This document shows positions 8,769-18,387 of a stretch of 64,000 nt of DNA, piece after piece. Positions within the stretch are counted from its first letter, which is position 1. Every line of letters begins with the position of its first letter. The stretch is taken from NCBI RefSeq assembly GCF_001614315.2, contig NZ_LVEG02000017.1, forward strand, positions 1-64,000, written 5' to 3'. The notes under the pieces are model-generated. The model made no database searches and was not told where the DNA came from. It saw nothing but the letters and a program-made list of their open reading frames with translations. This stretch comes from Halofilum ochraceum (GTDB lineage: Bacteria; Pseudomonadota; Gammaproteobacteria; XJ16; Halofilaceae). The translations under genes were made by a program, and so were the position numbers.

Positions 8769-10586
8769 ATGGCACTCGAACCAGGCGTCCCGCCTCGTGA
8801 GCCGCCGCAGCGCGGGGGATTCCCCGTGCGCAGGCGCGCCCTTTCGCAGTGGCTGTCGGGACTCGCCCATCTGGACCGCCGCGAGCGCAGCCGCCGTCTC
8901 CACGAAGGGGTACACACCCTGAACCGACTGGAGGTCCCGCCGCGCCGCCGCCTCGCCCTGATGGAAGAACTCCGCCCGGCGATCCGGGAAGTCCTCGATT
9001 ATCTCTCCAGCCGCATCCAGTCCCAGGCGCTGCCGTTGCCCGACCGGGCGCGCCGGATCTACGACCTCAATATCGATCTCCTGCGCGAATGCGCCCTCGG
9101 CTACAGCATCGTACTGCTGGCCGAAGGCCCGAATGGTCGTCGTCGCCGGATCGCGCCGGCCGCCGAGCGGGCCCTGGCACTGCACGGCGAGTGGATGCTG
9201 CGTTCGGCGCAGATCTACGCGCGGGTACCGGACGCGTTCTGGGAGAGCGTAAATGCCATTTACGACATCGCCGACCGCGCCGGGGTCGCCTACCGGGCGG
9301 TCGAGGATGCTGACCTGCCGCAGGGCGATGGACAACCGACCTCGCAGTCACCGATCGGCATCTACCGGCGCATTCTCCTGTTCGCCCTCGCCGGGACCCA
9401 GGGCCTGCGGCGCGGGGAGGCCGAGCGCATCTACCGGGCACTGGCCACCTGGGCCGATGACGCCCACCTGGGCATCGACGACGGCGCCGTGTCAGGGGGC
9501 ACCTGTTTCGCCATCGACCTCGAAACCGCGCGCGGCCCCTCGCCGCTGAGCGAATGGACGGTTACGCCCGAGGCGCGCATCCGGGTGCTGGAAGTGGATT
9601 CGGTGGTCGACCGTGTGGAGGCGCTTTACCGGCAATCGCCGCCCGACGACTCGCCGCTCGCCGACCGCAATCGCGTCGGCGCCGCGGCGCTGCGGCGCCT
9701 GATCGACAGCTGGCGACCGTCCACCCATGAACGCAGCGAGCGCGCGCAAAGGGGCGAGGAAGTCGATGCGGAGGTGGCGCTGAGCGTGATCGTCGCCCGC
9801 CTCTGGGCCGAGTTCGCCCCGGAGGAAGCGAAAAAACGACGACGGCATCGGCTCGAGACGCCCGGTGCCGCACTCACGCTGCAGACGATCGAGGCCCCGG
9901 AAGATCAGCGCGGGGAATCGGCGGAGCGAACCGCCGGCGCCTCCTGGGACGAAGTGGAGGTCGGCCAGGATCGCTCCGGCGGCTACGCCGCCGCCCGCCG
10001 TGCCGAGGCGCGGCTCGACCGCGAGGGGACCCGACCGGAGAATCCCCGCTGGTTGCTGCAGGATGTCAGCGCCACCGGTTGGCGCCTGTGGTGGGCCAGC
10101 GACGGCTCGTCGCGGGCCACGGTCGGAGAACTGGCGGCGCTGCGCCTCGCGGCGGATGACGACAGCGATTATCGCTGGTCGATCGGCGTTATCCGCCGCA
10201 TGCAGTTCCTGGACGACGAGCGCTTCGAGATCGGCGTACACGCCCTGTCACGGCGGGCGACTCCGGCGCGCGTGCGGCGCGAACCGGCGAACCCCAACCG
10301 CAAGCGTGACCGCCGCAGCGAATCGAGTGAACCCGCCCTGATGCTGCCGGCCAGCCAGACGCTCGACACCGCCGCGACGCTGCTGGTGCCGGCGCATATG
10401 TTCCGCCAGGGCGATATCCTCGAACTCGACCTGCCGGAAACACTGTTGCGGATTCGCCTCGCGACGATCCGCGAGAACACGGGCTCGTTCAGTCAGTACG
10501 AAATCGAGACCGCACCATCGCGCGGTCGCAGCGCGCAACAACGACACGGCGGCTCGACGGGCGCGGACCCGGGGCAAGGAAGCTGA
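8769..10586 (+). CDS. Large PilZ-like protein, first of a tandem paralogous pair
   Basis: 605-residue, probably cytoplasmic protein without signal peptide or membrane segments. The first 400 residues are mostly helical and Arg/Glu-rich ([60 protein letters not shown]). The C-terminal part, from about residue 420, reads [16 protein letters not shown] with Asp432, matching the DxSxxG half of a PilZ c-di-GMP motif, followed by VGELAALRL and [21 protein letters not shown] as in PilZ beta strands. The RxxxR half is not clear-cut. The ATG at 8769 follows AGGAGG. The gene at 10761 is an obvious paralogue along the whole length. Proteins of this shape are seen in Chromatiales and Pseudomonas; a c-di-GMP receptor role is inference. 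Confidence 0.8.
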   Translation: MALEPGVPPREPPQRGGFPVRRRALSQWLSGLAHLDRRERSRRLHEGVHTLNRLEVPPRRRLALMEELRPAIREVLDYLSSRIQSQALPLPDRARRIYDLNIDLLRECALGYSIVLLAEGPNGRRRRIAPAAERALALHGEWMLRSAQIYARVPDAFWESVNAIYDIADRAGVAYRAVEDADLPQGDGQPTSQSPIGIYRRILLFALAGTQGLRRGEAERIYRALATWADDAHLGIDDGAVSGGTCFAIDLETARGPSPLSEWTVTPEARIRVLEVDSVVDRVEALYRQSPPDDSPLADRNRVGAAALRRLIDSWRPSTHERSERAQRGEEVDAEVALSVIVARLWAEFAPEEAKKRRRHRLETPGAALTLQTIEAPEDQRGESAERTAGASWDEVEVGQDRSGGYAAARRAEARLDREGTRPENPRWLLQDVSATGWRLWWASDGSSRATVGELAALRLAADDDSDYRWSIGVIRRMQFLDDERFEIGVHALSRRATPARVRREPANPNRKRDRRSESSEPALMLPASQTLDTAATLLVPAHMFRQGDILELDLPETLLRIRLATIRENTGSFSQYEIETAPSRGRSAQQRHGGSTGADPGQGS

Positions 10587-10760
10587 ACCACACGATCGGT
10601 CAACAACACGGGGGAGTCACCGACATGGCGGTTCCATCGGAACACACCTGCACCAGGGAGCACAGGCGCCGGATTCCAGTCATGCACATTGTCGGCACGG
10701 CCATTGCAGGAGATACCACGCAGCCGCGGCTACTCGCGATCTGCGCCAGGAGGCACGGCA

Positions 10761-12542
10761 ATGGCACTTGATTGGTTACGGGTCGGTCGAACGCGTTCAT
10801 CCGCGAGCGGATTCCCCGATACCCCGCGGGCGCTGCGGCGCTGGCTCGATGCCGCCGAACGGCAGGAACACCGGACATTGTCCCAACGGCTGCTGGAGGC
10901 GGCGCGCGCGCTCAACGGCATGGACCTGGCCCCGCGCGAGCGCCTGCGGATGCTCGAGTTGATGCGCCCGACCGCCCGCAAGGGGCTCGACTATCTCGGT
11001 GGCCGCATCCACGCCCAGGCGCTGCCGCTCCAGGTCGCGGCGCGGGTCGCATTCGACCTGGATCTGGAACTGCTGGACGAGCTGACACGCGGTTACGAGG
11101 ACGCGCTCACGCGCGAACCCGCCGGTCTGCGCCGCCGCACGGCGGCGCTTGCAGCCGAACGCGCGCTCACCCTGCTGGGCGAACAGATGCTGCGCGTAGC
11201 CCAGACCTACGGCACCCTCGATGACGGCTTCCACGAACGGGTCAACAGGGTCTACCGGCGGGCGGAAGCGGCGGACGCCGCGGGGCACGCGGTCGAGAAC
11301 GACCAGCTGCGCTTCGCCGCCCGTCAACGGCAGTCGCCGGAGACCATGTTCAAACGCATATTGTTATTCGATCTCGCCGGTGTGCAGGGATTTCGCCGCG
11401 GCGAAGCCAGGCGGCTCTACCGCGCGCTTGAGGGTTGGGCCGACCTGGCGCGGCTCCATGGGGTGGACAGCGACGTGGACAACAGCTTGCCGCGGTTCGC
11501 CGTCGACACGGATTCCGGCGAGCCACCGCGGTTGCTGGAAGAGGCCGGAAGCGGCCCCGGTGTGCGCATCCTCGAAGTGGACGACCTCGTGCACCACGTC
11601 GAGCAGCAGCGCATCGACCGGGGCCCGGAGGACAACCCCGTACCCGCCGAGAACGAACTCGGCGCGACCGCTCTGGCGCGGCTCGTCGACAACTGGCGGC
11701 CCGGCAACTATCAACGCAGCGCCCGCACGCGGCGAGGCGTTGAGGTCGATGCCGAGGCCACCCTGAACGTCATCCACGCCCGCATCGCGATGGAGCTCGA
11801 ACCGGAGGAAGCCGAGCCGGATCCGGTGGCCGAGACCGCGGGCTGGTCGCTGGAACCCATCGGCGAGGGCTCATCGGGTGACGCCGCCCGCCTGGATGGG
11901 GTACGCCCGGGGATCAACTGGAACGAGGTCTCGCGCGGACGCGATCTCTCCCCCAGTTACGTGGCAGCGCGCGAAGAGGAGGCGCGCCTCGTGCGCTCCG
12001 AGGCCCAGAACCTCGCGCCACGCTGGCTGCTCGCGGACGTCAGCGCCTCCGGATTCCGCCTGATCTGGGACGGCTCGGGTTCATGCCGGGCCGCCGTGGG
12101 CGAACTGGTCGCGCTCAAACTCACGAACCGCCCCGACCAGCGTGGCCGCTGGTGCGTGGGCGTCGTCCGGCGCATGCGCTTCCTCGACGAGCGGCGGTTC
12201 GAGATCGGGGTCGAGGCCCTGTCCCGCACGACCCTTCCGGCCCGCGTGCGTGCCGAGCCCGCGAACCGCAACGTCACCCGCTTCCGTGACAGCGAGTCGA
12301 GCGCACCGGCGGTCGTCCTGCCGGCCGACCGGGCCCGCGGGCTTCCGACCACGGTGGTGGTGCCGGCCCACATGTTCCGGGAGGGCCAGATCATTGAACT
12401 CGACCTGCACGACCGGATGCTGCGGCTCGTGCTGAACAACCTGCGCGAGGAGACCGGGGCCTTCAGCCGCTATACCGTGACACCGGCCCCCGAGCGCGGT
12501 CGCCACGCCGCCGGCGATACCCGCTTCGCCGAACACTCGTAA
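10761..12542 (+). CDS. Large PilZ-like protein, second of a tandem paralogous pair
   Basis: 593 residues, collinear with the preceding protein: LRRWLDAAERQEHRTLSQRL, GLDYLGGRIHAQALPLQ (compare [17 protein letters not shown]), FKRILLFDLAGVQGFRRGEA, ALARLVDNWRPGNYQRSART, then the C-terminal RWLLADVSASGFRLIWDG (Asp426 of DxSxxG), VGELVALKL and WCVGVVRRMRFLDERRFEIGV. Both proteins also end alike with VVPAHMFREGQIIELDL. The ATG at 10761 follows CAGGAGG. A 174 nt gap separates it from its partner; I see no convincing promoter there, so they may be cotranscribed. The degree of divergence and conserved strands argue for an old duplication with two retained functions. Nucleotide-binding is inferred, not shown. 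Confidence 0.8.
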   Translation: MALDWLRVGRTRSSASGFPDTPRALRRWLDAAERQEHRTLSQRLLEAARALNGMDLAPRERLRMLELMRPTARKGLDYLGGRIHAQALPLQVAARVAFDLDLELLDELTRGYEDALTREPAGLRRRTAALAAERALTLLGEQMLRVAQTYGTLDDGFHERVNRVYRRAEAADAAGHAVENDQLRFAARQRQSPETMFKRILLFDLAGVQGFRRGEARRLYRALEGWADLARLHGVDSDVDNSLPRFAVDTDSGEPPRLLEEAGSGPGVRILEVDDLVHHVEQQRIDRGPEDNPVPAENELGATALARLVDNWRPGNYQRSARTRRGVEVDAEATLNVIHARIAMELEPEEAEPDPVAETAGWSLEPIGEGSSGDAARLDGVRPGINWNEVSRGRDLSPSYVAAREEEARLVRSEAQNLAPRWLLADVSASGFRLIWDGSGSCRAAVGELVALKLTNRPDQRGRWCVGVVRRMRFLDERRFEIGVEALSRTTLPARVRAEPANRNVTRFRDSESSAPAVVLPADRARGLPTTVVVPAHMFREGQIIELDLHDRMLRLVLNNLREETGAFSRYTVTPAPERGRHAAGDTRFAEHS

Positions 12543-12644
12543 TGCAGGACGGATTCCTGTCACTCACCAGCGGCCGGCTCAGGTCGGCTTGCCAGCGAAG
12601 TAAGCCGGCCGGCTGAGGCTCGTGACGGCTTGTGGGTAGCTCAC

Positions 12645-12674
12645 GCCGGCTGTTGCCTTACGGCAAAAGCCGGC
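12645..12674. terminator. Repeated GC hairpin (class V) between convergent genes
   Basis: GCCGGCT-g-TTGCC-ttac-GGCAA-a-AGCCGGC forms a 12-pair hairpin. An almost identical copy lies at 20129-20158. Both sit between convergent genes, so each could be a bidirectional terminator; followed by no long T tract. The rest of the 12543-12696 gap has a further AGCCGGCCGGCT palindrome near 12603. Confidence 0.65.
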
Positions 12675-12696
12675 CCACGGTCGCGCGGCCACCGAT

Positions 12697-13626
12697 CTAC
12701 TCGCCGCCGTCCGAACTGCCCCCGTTGCCACGCCGCGCGCGCGGATGTGCGCGTTCGTAGACGTCGGCCAGATGGCTGAAATCCAGGTGCGTATAGATCT
12801 GCGTCGTGGCGATATCGGCGTGACCGAGCAGCTCCTGAACCGCGCGCAGATCCCCGCTGGACTCCAGCAGATGCGTGGCGAAGGAATGCCGCAGCATATG
12901 CGGATGCACGTTGCGTGGCAGGCCCAGGCGCCGCGCCCAGTGAGCGACCCGAGCCTGGATCGCGCGCCGTGACAGCCGCTGGCCACGCGCGCTGATGAAC
13001 AGCGCCGGTTCGTCGGCGTCGGCCCATTCGGAACGCGCCCGCAACCAGTCGCCGAGCGCCTTCCGCGCCGCGCCGCCCAGGGGCACGATGCGCTCCCGCT
13101 GGCCCTTGCCGAGCACCCGGGCCGTCGCCTCCCCGAGATCGACCCCGGTTACGTCCAGCCCCGCCAGTTCCGCCAGCCGCAGGCCCGAGGAGTAAAACAG
13201 TTCCAGCAGGGCCCGATCCCGGCATTCGCGGGGTCCCGTCCCCGGTACGCTCACCAGCCGCTCGACCTCTTCGACCTCCAGCGCATGCGGCAGCGGCCGC
13301 CCCGAGCGTGGCGGCCGAATATCGGCGGCCGGATCGAAACGCACCCGGTTCTCCCGCAGCAGCCAGCCGAAAAGGGCCCGGATCGCCGCCAGCGAGCGGG
13401 CCAGCGAGCGACCACTCAGTCCACGCCGGTGCTCGGCGGCGACAAAGCGCTGCACATGATCGGCGGTCACGGCGGACCAGTCGTCGATCGCGTCGTGCTC
13501 AAGGAAGGCGCGGAAGCGGGCCAGATCACGGCCGTATTCGCTGCAGGTGGCGGGCGAGGCGTTACGCCCGTTGCGGAGGTTGTCGAGGAAGCGGTCGAGG
13601 TCCGTCTGTAGCGTCACACCGGACAC
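12697..13626 (-). CDS. xerC: Tyrosine recombinase XerC
   Basis: Site-specific recombinase that, with XerD, resolves chromosome dimers at dif. 309 residues. N-terminal SAM-like core-binding domain (residues 5-90) is followed by the catalytic domain with the full set of active-site residues: Arg150 (YSSGLRLAEL), Lys174 (GKGQRERIVPL), His243 and Arg246 (HMLRHSFATH), His269 (LLGHADI) and nucleophile Tyr278 (QIYTHLDF). The absence of an XerD-like N-terminus and the dapF-DUF484-xerC context make it XerC. Its start overlaps the DUF484 stop by 13 nt. Confidence 0.95.
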   Translation of the reverse strand: MSGVTLQTDLDRFLDNLRNGRNASPATCSEYGRDLARFRAFLEHDAIDDWSAVTADHVQRFVAAEHRRGLSGRSLARSLAAIRALFGWLLRENRVRFDPAADIRPPRSGRPLPHALEVEEVERLVSVPGTGPRECRDRALLELFYSSGLRLAELAGLDVTGVDLGEATARVLGKGQRERIVPLGGAARKALGDWLRARSEWADADEPALFISARGQRLSRRAIQARVAHWARRLGLPRNVHPHMLRHSFATHLLESSGDLRAVQELLGHADIATTQIYTHLDFSHLADVYERAHPRARRGNGGSSDGGE

Positions 13627-14315
13627 TGCGTATAGCGGGCAATGCCGGCCGAGACCAGCTCACCGAGTTGTTCCAGGAAGAGCCTCCCCATATCCGGGGT
13701 GAAATGCCCGGAATCGTGGCTGCCGAGCCCGATCAGGCCACTGACCCGGCCCGCGCGCAGCGGCGCGACCGCCGCGGACGCGGTGTGTTCGGCACGCTTG
13801 CCGAACAGCGCGGCCTGCTGCTCGTCACTCAGTCGCCCGCAGACCGCGGCGCCGCGCTCCAGCACGCCGGCAAAGGCCTGCGCGACGGCGCCGTCGCCGG
13901 CCAGGAAATGGCCATCGGCGGGGCCTTCGTGATCGATCAGCACGATCACCGCCTCATCGGCGGCGAACTCGCTCAGCAGGGTGTCGCGCACCAGCGCGAG
14001 GACGCCGTCGAGCGACTCCGCCTCAAGCAGTCCGCGGCCGAGTGCCAGCAGCTGGGCACCGACCCGCTCGTTGTCACGGGCCGTGCGCATGAGTTCCGCG
14101 AGCTTGCGCTCCAGCCGCTCGTTGCGCTCACGCAGCGTCGCCACCTGGCGCTCGATCAGGGAGACCGCGCCCGGCCCCGGTCGGTGCGGTATGTCCAGCG
14201 CCACCAGCACATCCTCATTCCGTTCGAGGAAATCCGGGTGCGTGCGCAGATATTCGGCGACGGTCTCGTCGTCGAGTTCGGTCATCGGGGCTGTGGTCTC
14301 TGGCGAAGTCGTCAT
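13614..14315 (-). CDS. DUF484 family protein (GAF-like)
   Basis: 233-residue cytoplasmic protein of the DUF484 family that sits between dapF and xerC in many gammaproteobacteria. The N-terminus has the typical [18 protein letters not shown], then a coiled coil ([20 protein letters not shown]), then a GAF-like domain (residues 90-225) ending with [18 protein letters not shown] and [16 protein letters not shown]. Its function is unknown; linkage to xerC is conserved. The ATG at 14315 overlaps the dapF stop (ATGA), which fixes the start; an alternative Met lies ten codons on. Confidence 0.88.
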   Translation of the reverse strand: MTTSPETTAPMTELDDETVAEYLRTHPDFLERNEDVLVALDIPHRPGPGAVSLIERQVATLRERNERLERKLAELMRTARDNERVGAQLLALGRGLLEAESLDGVLALVRDTLLSEFAADEAVIVLIDHEGPADGHFLAGDGAVAQAFAGVLERGAAVCGRLSDEQQAALFGKRAEHTASAAVAPLRAGRVSGLIGLGSHDSGHFTPDMGRLFLEQLGELVSAGIARYTQCPV

Positions 14316-15139
14316 CGGGCGAGCGTCCCGTAGAAGGCGGTTTCGGCCGCGCCGGTCATCCATAACGGATTATCCGCGCCGGCCCAGTCAATCACAAGTT
14401 CACCGCCGGGCAATGCCACCGTCACACTGGCGTCAAGCAGGCCCCATAGCCGCCCGACCGCCACCGCGCCGCAGGCGCCGGTGCCACAGGCCGCGGTCTC
14501 GCCGGCGCCGCGCTCCCACACGCGCAGCAGGATCCGATCGCGGTCGATCACCTGCATGAATCCGGCGTTTACGCGGCGCGGGAAGCGCGAATGGTGCTCG
14601 ATCACGGGGCCAAGCTCGGTCACCGGCGCCGCGGCAACGTCATCGACGCGCAGCACCGCATGCGGATTGCCCATCGATACCGCGCCGATCTCCCACTCGG
14701 TCCCGCCGGCCTCGAGCGGGTAGCGCTCGGCGCGCGCCGGCGCATCGAACGGGATCTCCGCCGGCTCGAAGCGCGGCACGCCCATGTCCACGGCGACGCG
14801 GCCATCCGGCATGAGCTGCGTGTGGATCATCCCGCCCAGCGTCTCGAAGCTGATCCGATCGGCATCGGTCAACCCACGATCGCGCACGAAGCGCGCGACA
14901 CAACGGGCCCCATTGCCGCACTGCTCAACCTCGGCGCCATCGGCATTGAAGATGCGATAGCGAAAATCACCCTCACCCTCGGCGGGCTCGATCAGCAGGA
15001 TCTGATCACAGCCCACGCCCCGGTGACGATCCGCCAACCGATTCAGCACGTCGTGTTCCAGCCACACGCACACCGACACCCCGTCGATCACGACGAAGTC
15101 GTTCCCCAGCCCGTGCATCTTCGTAAAGTCCAGCGTCAT
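14312..15139 (-). CDS. dapF: Diaminopimelate epimerase
   Basis: Converts LL- to meso-diaminopimelate, a precursor of both lysine and peptidoglycan. 275 residues, with the two catalytic cysteines Cys74 (EQCGNGARC) and Cys218 ([11 protein letters not shown]), and the family start [15 protein letters not shown]. The ATG at 15139 follows GGGAGG. Heads dapF-DUF484-xerC; upstream lie two REP palindromes and the methyltransferase gene rather than lysA directly. Cofactor-independent racemisation by the two thiols is the known family mechanism. Confidence 0.97.
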   Translation of the reverse strand: MTLDFTKMHGLGNDFVVIDGVSVCVWLEHDVLNRLADRHRGVGCDQILLIEPAEGEGDFRYRIFNADGAEVEQCGNGARCVARFVRDRGLTDADRISFETLGGMIHTQLMPDGRVAVDMGVPRFEPAEIPFDAPARAERYPLEAGGTEWEIGAVSMGNPHAVLRVDDVAAAPVTELGPVIEHHSRFPRRVNAGFMQVIDRDRILLRVWERGAGETAACGTGACGAVAVGRLWGLLDASVTVALPGGELVIDWAGADNPLWMTGAAETAFYGTLAR

Positions 15140-15169
15140 CCGCCTCCCGTAATCACTCGACCCGATACC

Positions 15170-15249
15170 GTAGGAGCGGGCTTGCCCGCGAACCGACGTC
15201 CCCCGGCAACACACCAACAAATACCGTAGGTCGGACTTCAGTCCGACAC
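15170..15249 (+). repeat. Two adjacent REP palindromes, class I and class II
   Basis: Class I unit GTAGGAGCGGGCTTGCCCGC at 15170-15195 and class II unit GTAGGTCGGACTTCAGTCCG at 15226-15249, in the same orientation, in the 183 bp gap between the methyltransferase stop and dapF start (both genes on the minus strand). Different REP families lying side by side is repeated elsewhere in the window. Confidence 0.85.
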
Positions 15250-15322
15250 TCGCAAGCCCAGGCGCCATCCACTCCTCACCGCGCCCAGAACTCCCCCAAC
15301 CCGACGCGACCCAACCAAAAAC

Positions 15323-15982
15323 CTACCGATACCCCCAAACCACCAGATGATGGTCATCAATCAGACCAACCGCCAGATCCAGCCCCGCCGCACGCAACTG
15401 CCCACGCACCTCGTCCACGGTAAACGCCGCATGCAACGAAGCCCGAAAATCCCGCTGCAACACCTCGGGCTCGGCGGCCATATCGGCCACCAGCGCATCC
15501 ACAGCGGCCTCATCCTCAGGCCGCGCAAGATCGGCGATAAACACCGGCGCTCCCGAAAGCGTGGTTTCCGCGACCACTCGCCACAACACCATCGGATCAT
15601 GCAGATGATGCAGCAGGCTGTTCGAGATCACCGCGTCGTAGCCCACCCGCGGCGGCGCCTCATCGGGCAGCATCACCCGATACAGCCGCACCCGCTCACC
15701 GAGCCCGTCACGCTCGATGCGCTCGCGCCCGGGCGCCAGCATCGCCTCGGCACCATCAATGCCATCGACCCGCACGCCCGGAAACCGCCGCGCGACCCGA
15801 ATCGAGATATCCCCGGGCCCACAACCGATATCCAGCACATGCCCGGTGGCGGGAAAATCCGGCAACCGCGCGACCAGCGCATCCACGATCGCGCCATGCG
15901 ATGCCTCGAAATCGGCCCCCGCGTAGGCAGCGGCCTGCTCGGCCTCATCCATCAGTTCGGGTTCGGGCGTACGCTCCAGCAT
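15323..15982 (-). CDS. Class I SAM-dependent methyltransferase, substrate unknown
   Basis: 219 residues. SAM motif I is VLDIGCGPGDISIRVARRFP (about residues 48-67), followed by VDGIDGAEAML (motif II), YDAVISNSLLHHLHDP (motif IV) and APVFIADLARPEDEAAVDAL. The protein ends with DLAVGLIDDHHLVVWGYR, reminiscent of UbiE-like and small-molecule methyltransferases, but I do not recognise the substrate. It begins one base before the end of lysA (TGATG), so it is translationally coupled to lysA. In Pseudomonas lysA is followed by dapF directly, so this is an insertion into a conserved block. Confidence 0.85.
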   Translation of the reverse strand: MLERTPEPELMDEAEQAAAYAGADFEASHGAIVDALVARLPDFPATGHVLDIGCGPGDISIRVARRFPGVRVDGIDGAEAMLAPGRERIERDGLGERVRLYRVMLPDEAPPRVGYDAVISNSLLHHLHDPMVLWRVVAETTLSGAPVFIADLARPEDEAAVDALVADMAAEPEVLQRDFRASLHAAFTVDEVRGQLRAAGLDLAVGLIDDHHLVVWGYR

Positions 15983-17262
15983 CACTCCGCGTCCGCACTG
16001 GCCGCCGTATCCGTTTCCGGCGCCAGGCACTTCTCCGCGACCCACAGATCGGCCAGCGCCTCACGCGCCCGCACCAGCTGCGCGCGATCGCCATCCACCA
16101 TCACCTCGGCCGGCTTCGGCCGCGTGTTGTAATTCGAAGCCATCACGAACCCGTAGGCGCCCGCCGAGCGCACCGCCAGGAGATCGCCCGCCTCCACGGC
16201 CAGCGGCCGATCATGGCCGAGGAAATCCCCGGACTCGCATACCGGCCCGACCACATCGCAGGGCAACGCCTCGCCGTCGCGCTCGACCACCGGGATGATC
16301 GCCTGCCAGGCGTCGTACAGCGACGGCCGGATCAGGTCATTCATGCCGGCATCGACGATCGCGAAGCGCTTCTTCGGCGCCTGCTTCATGTACTCCACGC
16401 GCGTGACCATGATCCCGGCGTTGCCGGCGATCGCGCGCCCGGGCTCGACCCGGATCTCGCAGTCCACGTCGCCCAGCGCCCGATCGATTGCCGCCGCCCA
16501 CTCGGTGGGATGCGGCGGCTGCTCGTCGCGGTACGGGATCCCGAGCCCGCCACCCAGATCCAGATGTTCGATCTCGATGCCATCGGCCATCAACTCGGCG
16601 CGCAGCGCCAGCACCCGATCGACCGTATCGACGAACGGCTGGACGTCCGTCAGTTGCGAGCCGATATGGCAGTCGATCCCGACCACGCGCAGATGCTCGC
16701 TGTTGGCGGCGTGCCGATACAGCGGCGGCGCGGCGTCGATGGCGATGCCGAACTTCGAGGTCTGCATCCCGGTCGCGATGTAGGGATGCGTCTTCGGATC
16801 GACATCGGGATTCACGCGCAGCGAGATCGGCGCGACCCTGCCCGCGCCCGCGGCGATCGACTCGATCCGCTCCAGCTCCGCCGCCGATTCGACATTGAAG
16901 CAGCCGATCCCGACGAACAGCGCGCGCTCGATCTCGGCCGCGCTCTTGCCGACCCCGGAAAAGACGATATCGGCCGGCGCGGCGCCGACCTTCAGCACAC
17001 GCTCCAGCTCGCCCACCGAGACGATATCGAACCCCGAACCCAACCGCGCCAGCACGTCCAGCACCGCCAGATTGGAGTTCGCCTTCACCGAATAGCACAC
17101 CCGGTGGGGGCGCCCTGCCAGCGCGCGGTCGAACGCATGCCAGTGACGCTCCAGCGTCGCGCGCGAATACACATACAGCGGCGTCCCGAAGCGCGCCGCC
17201 AGCGATTCGACGTCGATCGACTCGGCGTACAGGCGCCCGTCGCGGTACTCGAAATGATCCAT
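15982..17262 (-). CDS. lysA: Diaminopimelate decarboxylase
   Basis: PLP-dependent, fold-type III decarboxylase catalysing the last step of lysine synthesis, meso-DAP to lysine plus CO2. 426 residues. The PLP lysine is Lys60 in CYSVKANSNL; the glycine-rich phosphate site is HLDLGGGLGIPY; EPGRAIAGNAG and the active-site Cys/Glu loop VGPVCESGDFLG are present, as is the C-terminal AGAYGFVMASNYN. Start at MDHFEYRDGRL is set by homology, 10 nt after the lptM stop. Operon order lptM-lysA-methyltransferase. Confidence 0.97.
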   Translation of the reverse strand: MDHFEYRDGRLYAESIDVESLAARFGTPLYVYSRATLERHWHAFDRALAGRPHRVCYSVKANSNLAVLDVLARLGSGFDIVSVGELERVLKVGAAPADIVFSGVGKSAAEIERALFVGIGCFNVESAAELERIESIAAGAGRVAPISLRVNPDVDPKTHPYIATGMQTSKFGIAIDAAPPLYRHAANSEHLRVVGIDCHIGSQLTDVQPFVDTVDRVLALRAELMADGIEIEHLDLGGGLGIPYRDEQPPHPTEWAAAIDRALGDVDCEIRVEPGRAIAGNAGIMVTRVEYMKQAPKKRFAIVDAGMNDLIRPSLYDAWQAIIPVVERDGEALPCDVVGPVCESGDFLGHDRPLAVEAGDLLAVRSAGAYGFVMASNYNTRPKPAEVMVDGDRAQLVRAREALADLWVAEKCLAPETDTAASADAE

Positions 17263-17272
17263 CGGGCGGCCC

Positions 17273-17395
17273 TTACTCGTCGGTTTCTTCGGTGGACTCG
17301 TCCTGTGACTCGTCCGGCATGTACAGCGGGCCCTTCTGGCCGCAGCCGGCGACGAGTACCAGTACACAGGCGAGCAGCAGCAGTCTCGGCGTCAC
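17273..17395 (-). CDS. lptM: Small LptM/YifL-type lipoprotein
   Basis: A 40-residue lipoprotein: GTG start, hydrophobic signal VTPRLLLLACVLVLVAGC with the lipobox VAGC, then the family's hallmark CGQKGPLYMPDE immediately after the acylated cysteine, and a Glu/Asp/Ser-rich tail. LptM assists assembly of the LPS translocon LptD/LptE in E. coli. Too short for standard gene calling. The neighbouring lysA (10 nt downstream) matches the lptM-lysA-dapF arrangement of Pseudomonas. No strong Shine-Dalgarno precedes the GTG, so the exact start is less sure. Confidence 0.85.
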   Translation of the reverse strand: MTPRLLLLACVLVLVAGCGQKGPLYMPDESQDESTEETDE

Positions 17396-17507
17396 GGCGC
17401 GCGCTCCGGGCAGATTCAGGCAGATCGCACAGTATAAACGCCGGTGAGAGATGCGCCCACGGGGGACTGGCGTGAGGGGGCCTTGGGGCAATTCACGCGT
17501 GGGCTTG

Positions 17508-17550
17508 GGTTCTCGCCAAGCCGCGGAGTGCGCCAAGGATCGCAAAGGAG
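17508..17550 (+). repeat. Solitary repeat arm (CTCGCCAAGCCGCGGAG)
   Basis: GGTTCTCGCCAAGCCGCGG and the following CGCCAAGGATCGCAAAGGAG resemble one outer arm of elements D and E (31348, 46755), but no inverted partner is found within this 277 bp gap between lptM and the carboxylesterase gene. It looks like a decayed or half element. Confidence 0.6.
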
Positions 17551-17672
17551 GATAAGCGAGCGAGGTGCCCGGAAGCCGGATGGGGATGGTTCCGGAAGCC
17601 AGCAGGCGTGGTCGGTCGTGGCCAGCCGGGCGGCTTGCGGGGAGGCCGGGCGGCGGGGAGAATCCGGGCGCT

Positions 17673-18353
17673 ATGAGTGACAATCTCCCTGAATGCATAG
17701 AAGTCCCCGCCCCCGGCGAGCACCGCTGGAGCGTGATCTGGCTGCACGGACTCGGCGCGGACGGGAGCGACTTCGAGCCGATCGTGCCGGAGTTGCGCTT
17801 GCCTTCGGGTCATGGTGTGCGGTTCGTGTTTCCGCACGCGCCGGAGCGGCCGGTGACGGTGAACGGCGGGATGCGGATGCGGGCCTGGTATGACATTGCC
17901 GGGGTGGATCTCGCTTCGAAGGAGGATGAGGAAGGCATCCTGGATTCAACCGGAATGGTCGAGGCGCTGATCGCACGGGAGAAGGCGCTCGGTGTTCCGG
18001 CTGCGCGGATCGTGCTGGCCGGGTTTTCGCAGGGTGGTGCGGTCGCGCTGCATGCGGGGCTGCGGCATAGGGAGCGGCTGGGCGGGATCATGGCGCTGTC
18101 GGCGTATCTGCTGCTCGCGGATCGGCTCGAGGACGAGATGAGTGCCGGGAATCGGCTGACGCCGATTTTCCAGGCGCATGGCGAGCAGGATCCGGTGGTG
18201 CCGATGGAGCTGGCGGGGTATTCGCGTGACCGGATCGGGGCGGTGCGCCCCGTGCCGGAATGGCATACGTATTCAATGGGCCATTCCGTGTGTGGTGAGG
18301 AGATCGGCGACATTCGGAAGTGGTTGGTGGATACGGTGGGGGTCGGTCAGTAG
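17673..18353 (+). CDS. Phospholipase/carboxylesterase family alpha/beta hydrolase
   Basis: 226-residue cytoplasmic serine esterase of the carboxylesterase II / acyl-protein thioesterase-like family (EstB of Pseudomonas). Oxyanion loop VIWLHGLGADGSDFEPIVPEL, nucleophile elbow GFSQGGAVAL with Ser119, Asp173 in HGEQDPVVPM and His204 in MGHSVCGEE complete the triad. It would hydrolyse short-chain carboxylic esters; the natural substrate is unknown. The ATG at 17673 has only a weak upstream purine run (GGGGAG, rather far), but homology begins there. Stand-alone gene. Confidence 0.93.
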   Translation: MSDNLPECIEVPAPGEHRWSVIWLHGLGADGSDFEPIVPELRLPSGHGVRFVFPHAPERPVTVNGGMRMRAWYDIAGVDLASKEDEEGILDSTGMVEALIAREKALGVPAARIVLAGFSQGGAVALHAGLRHRERLGGIMALSAYLLLADRLEDEMSAGNRLTPIFQAHGEQDPVVPMELAGYSRDRIGAVRPVPEWHTYSMGHSVCGEEIGDIRKWLVDTVGVGQ

Positions 18354-18387
18354 CACCGGGTCCCGCAACGGACGTGAACCGTGCGTT

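Noticed and set aside
10587-10760. A small gene between the two PilZ-like genes
   Set aside because: No frame has a plausible start, ribosome-binding site and length.
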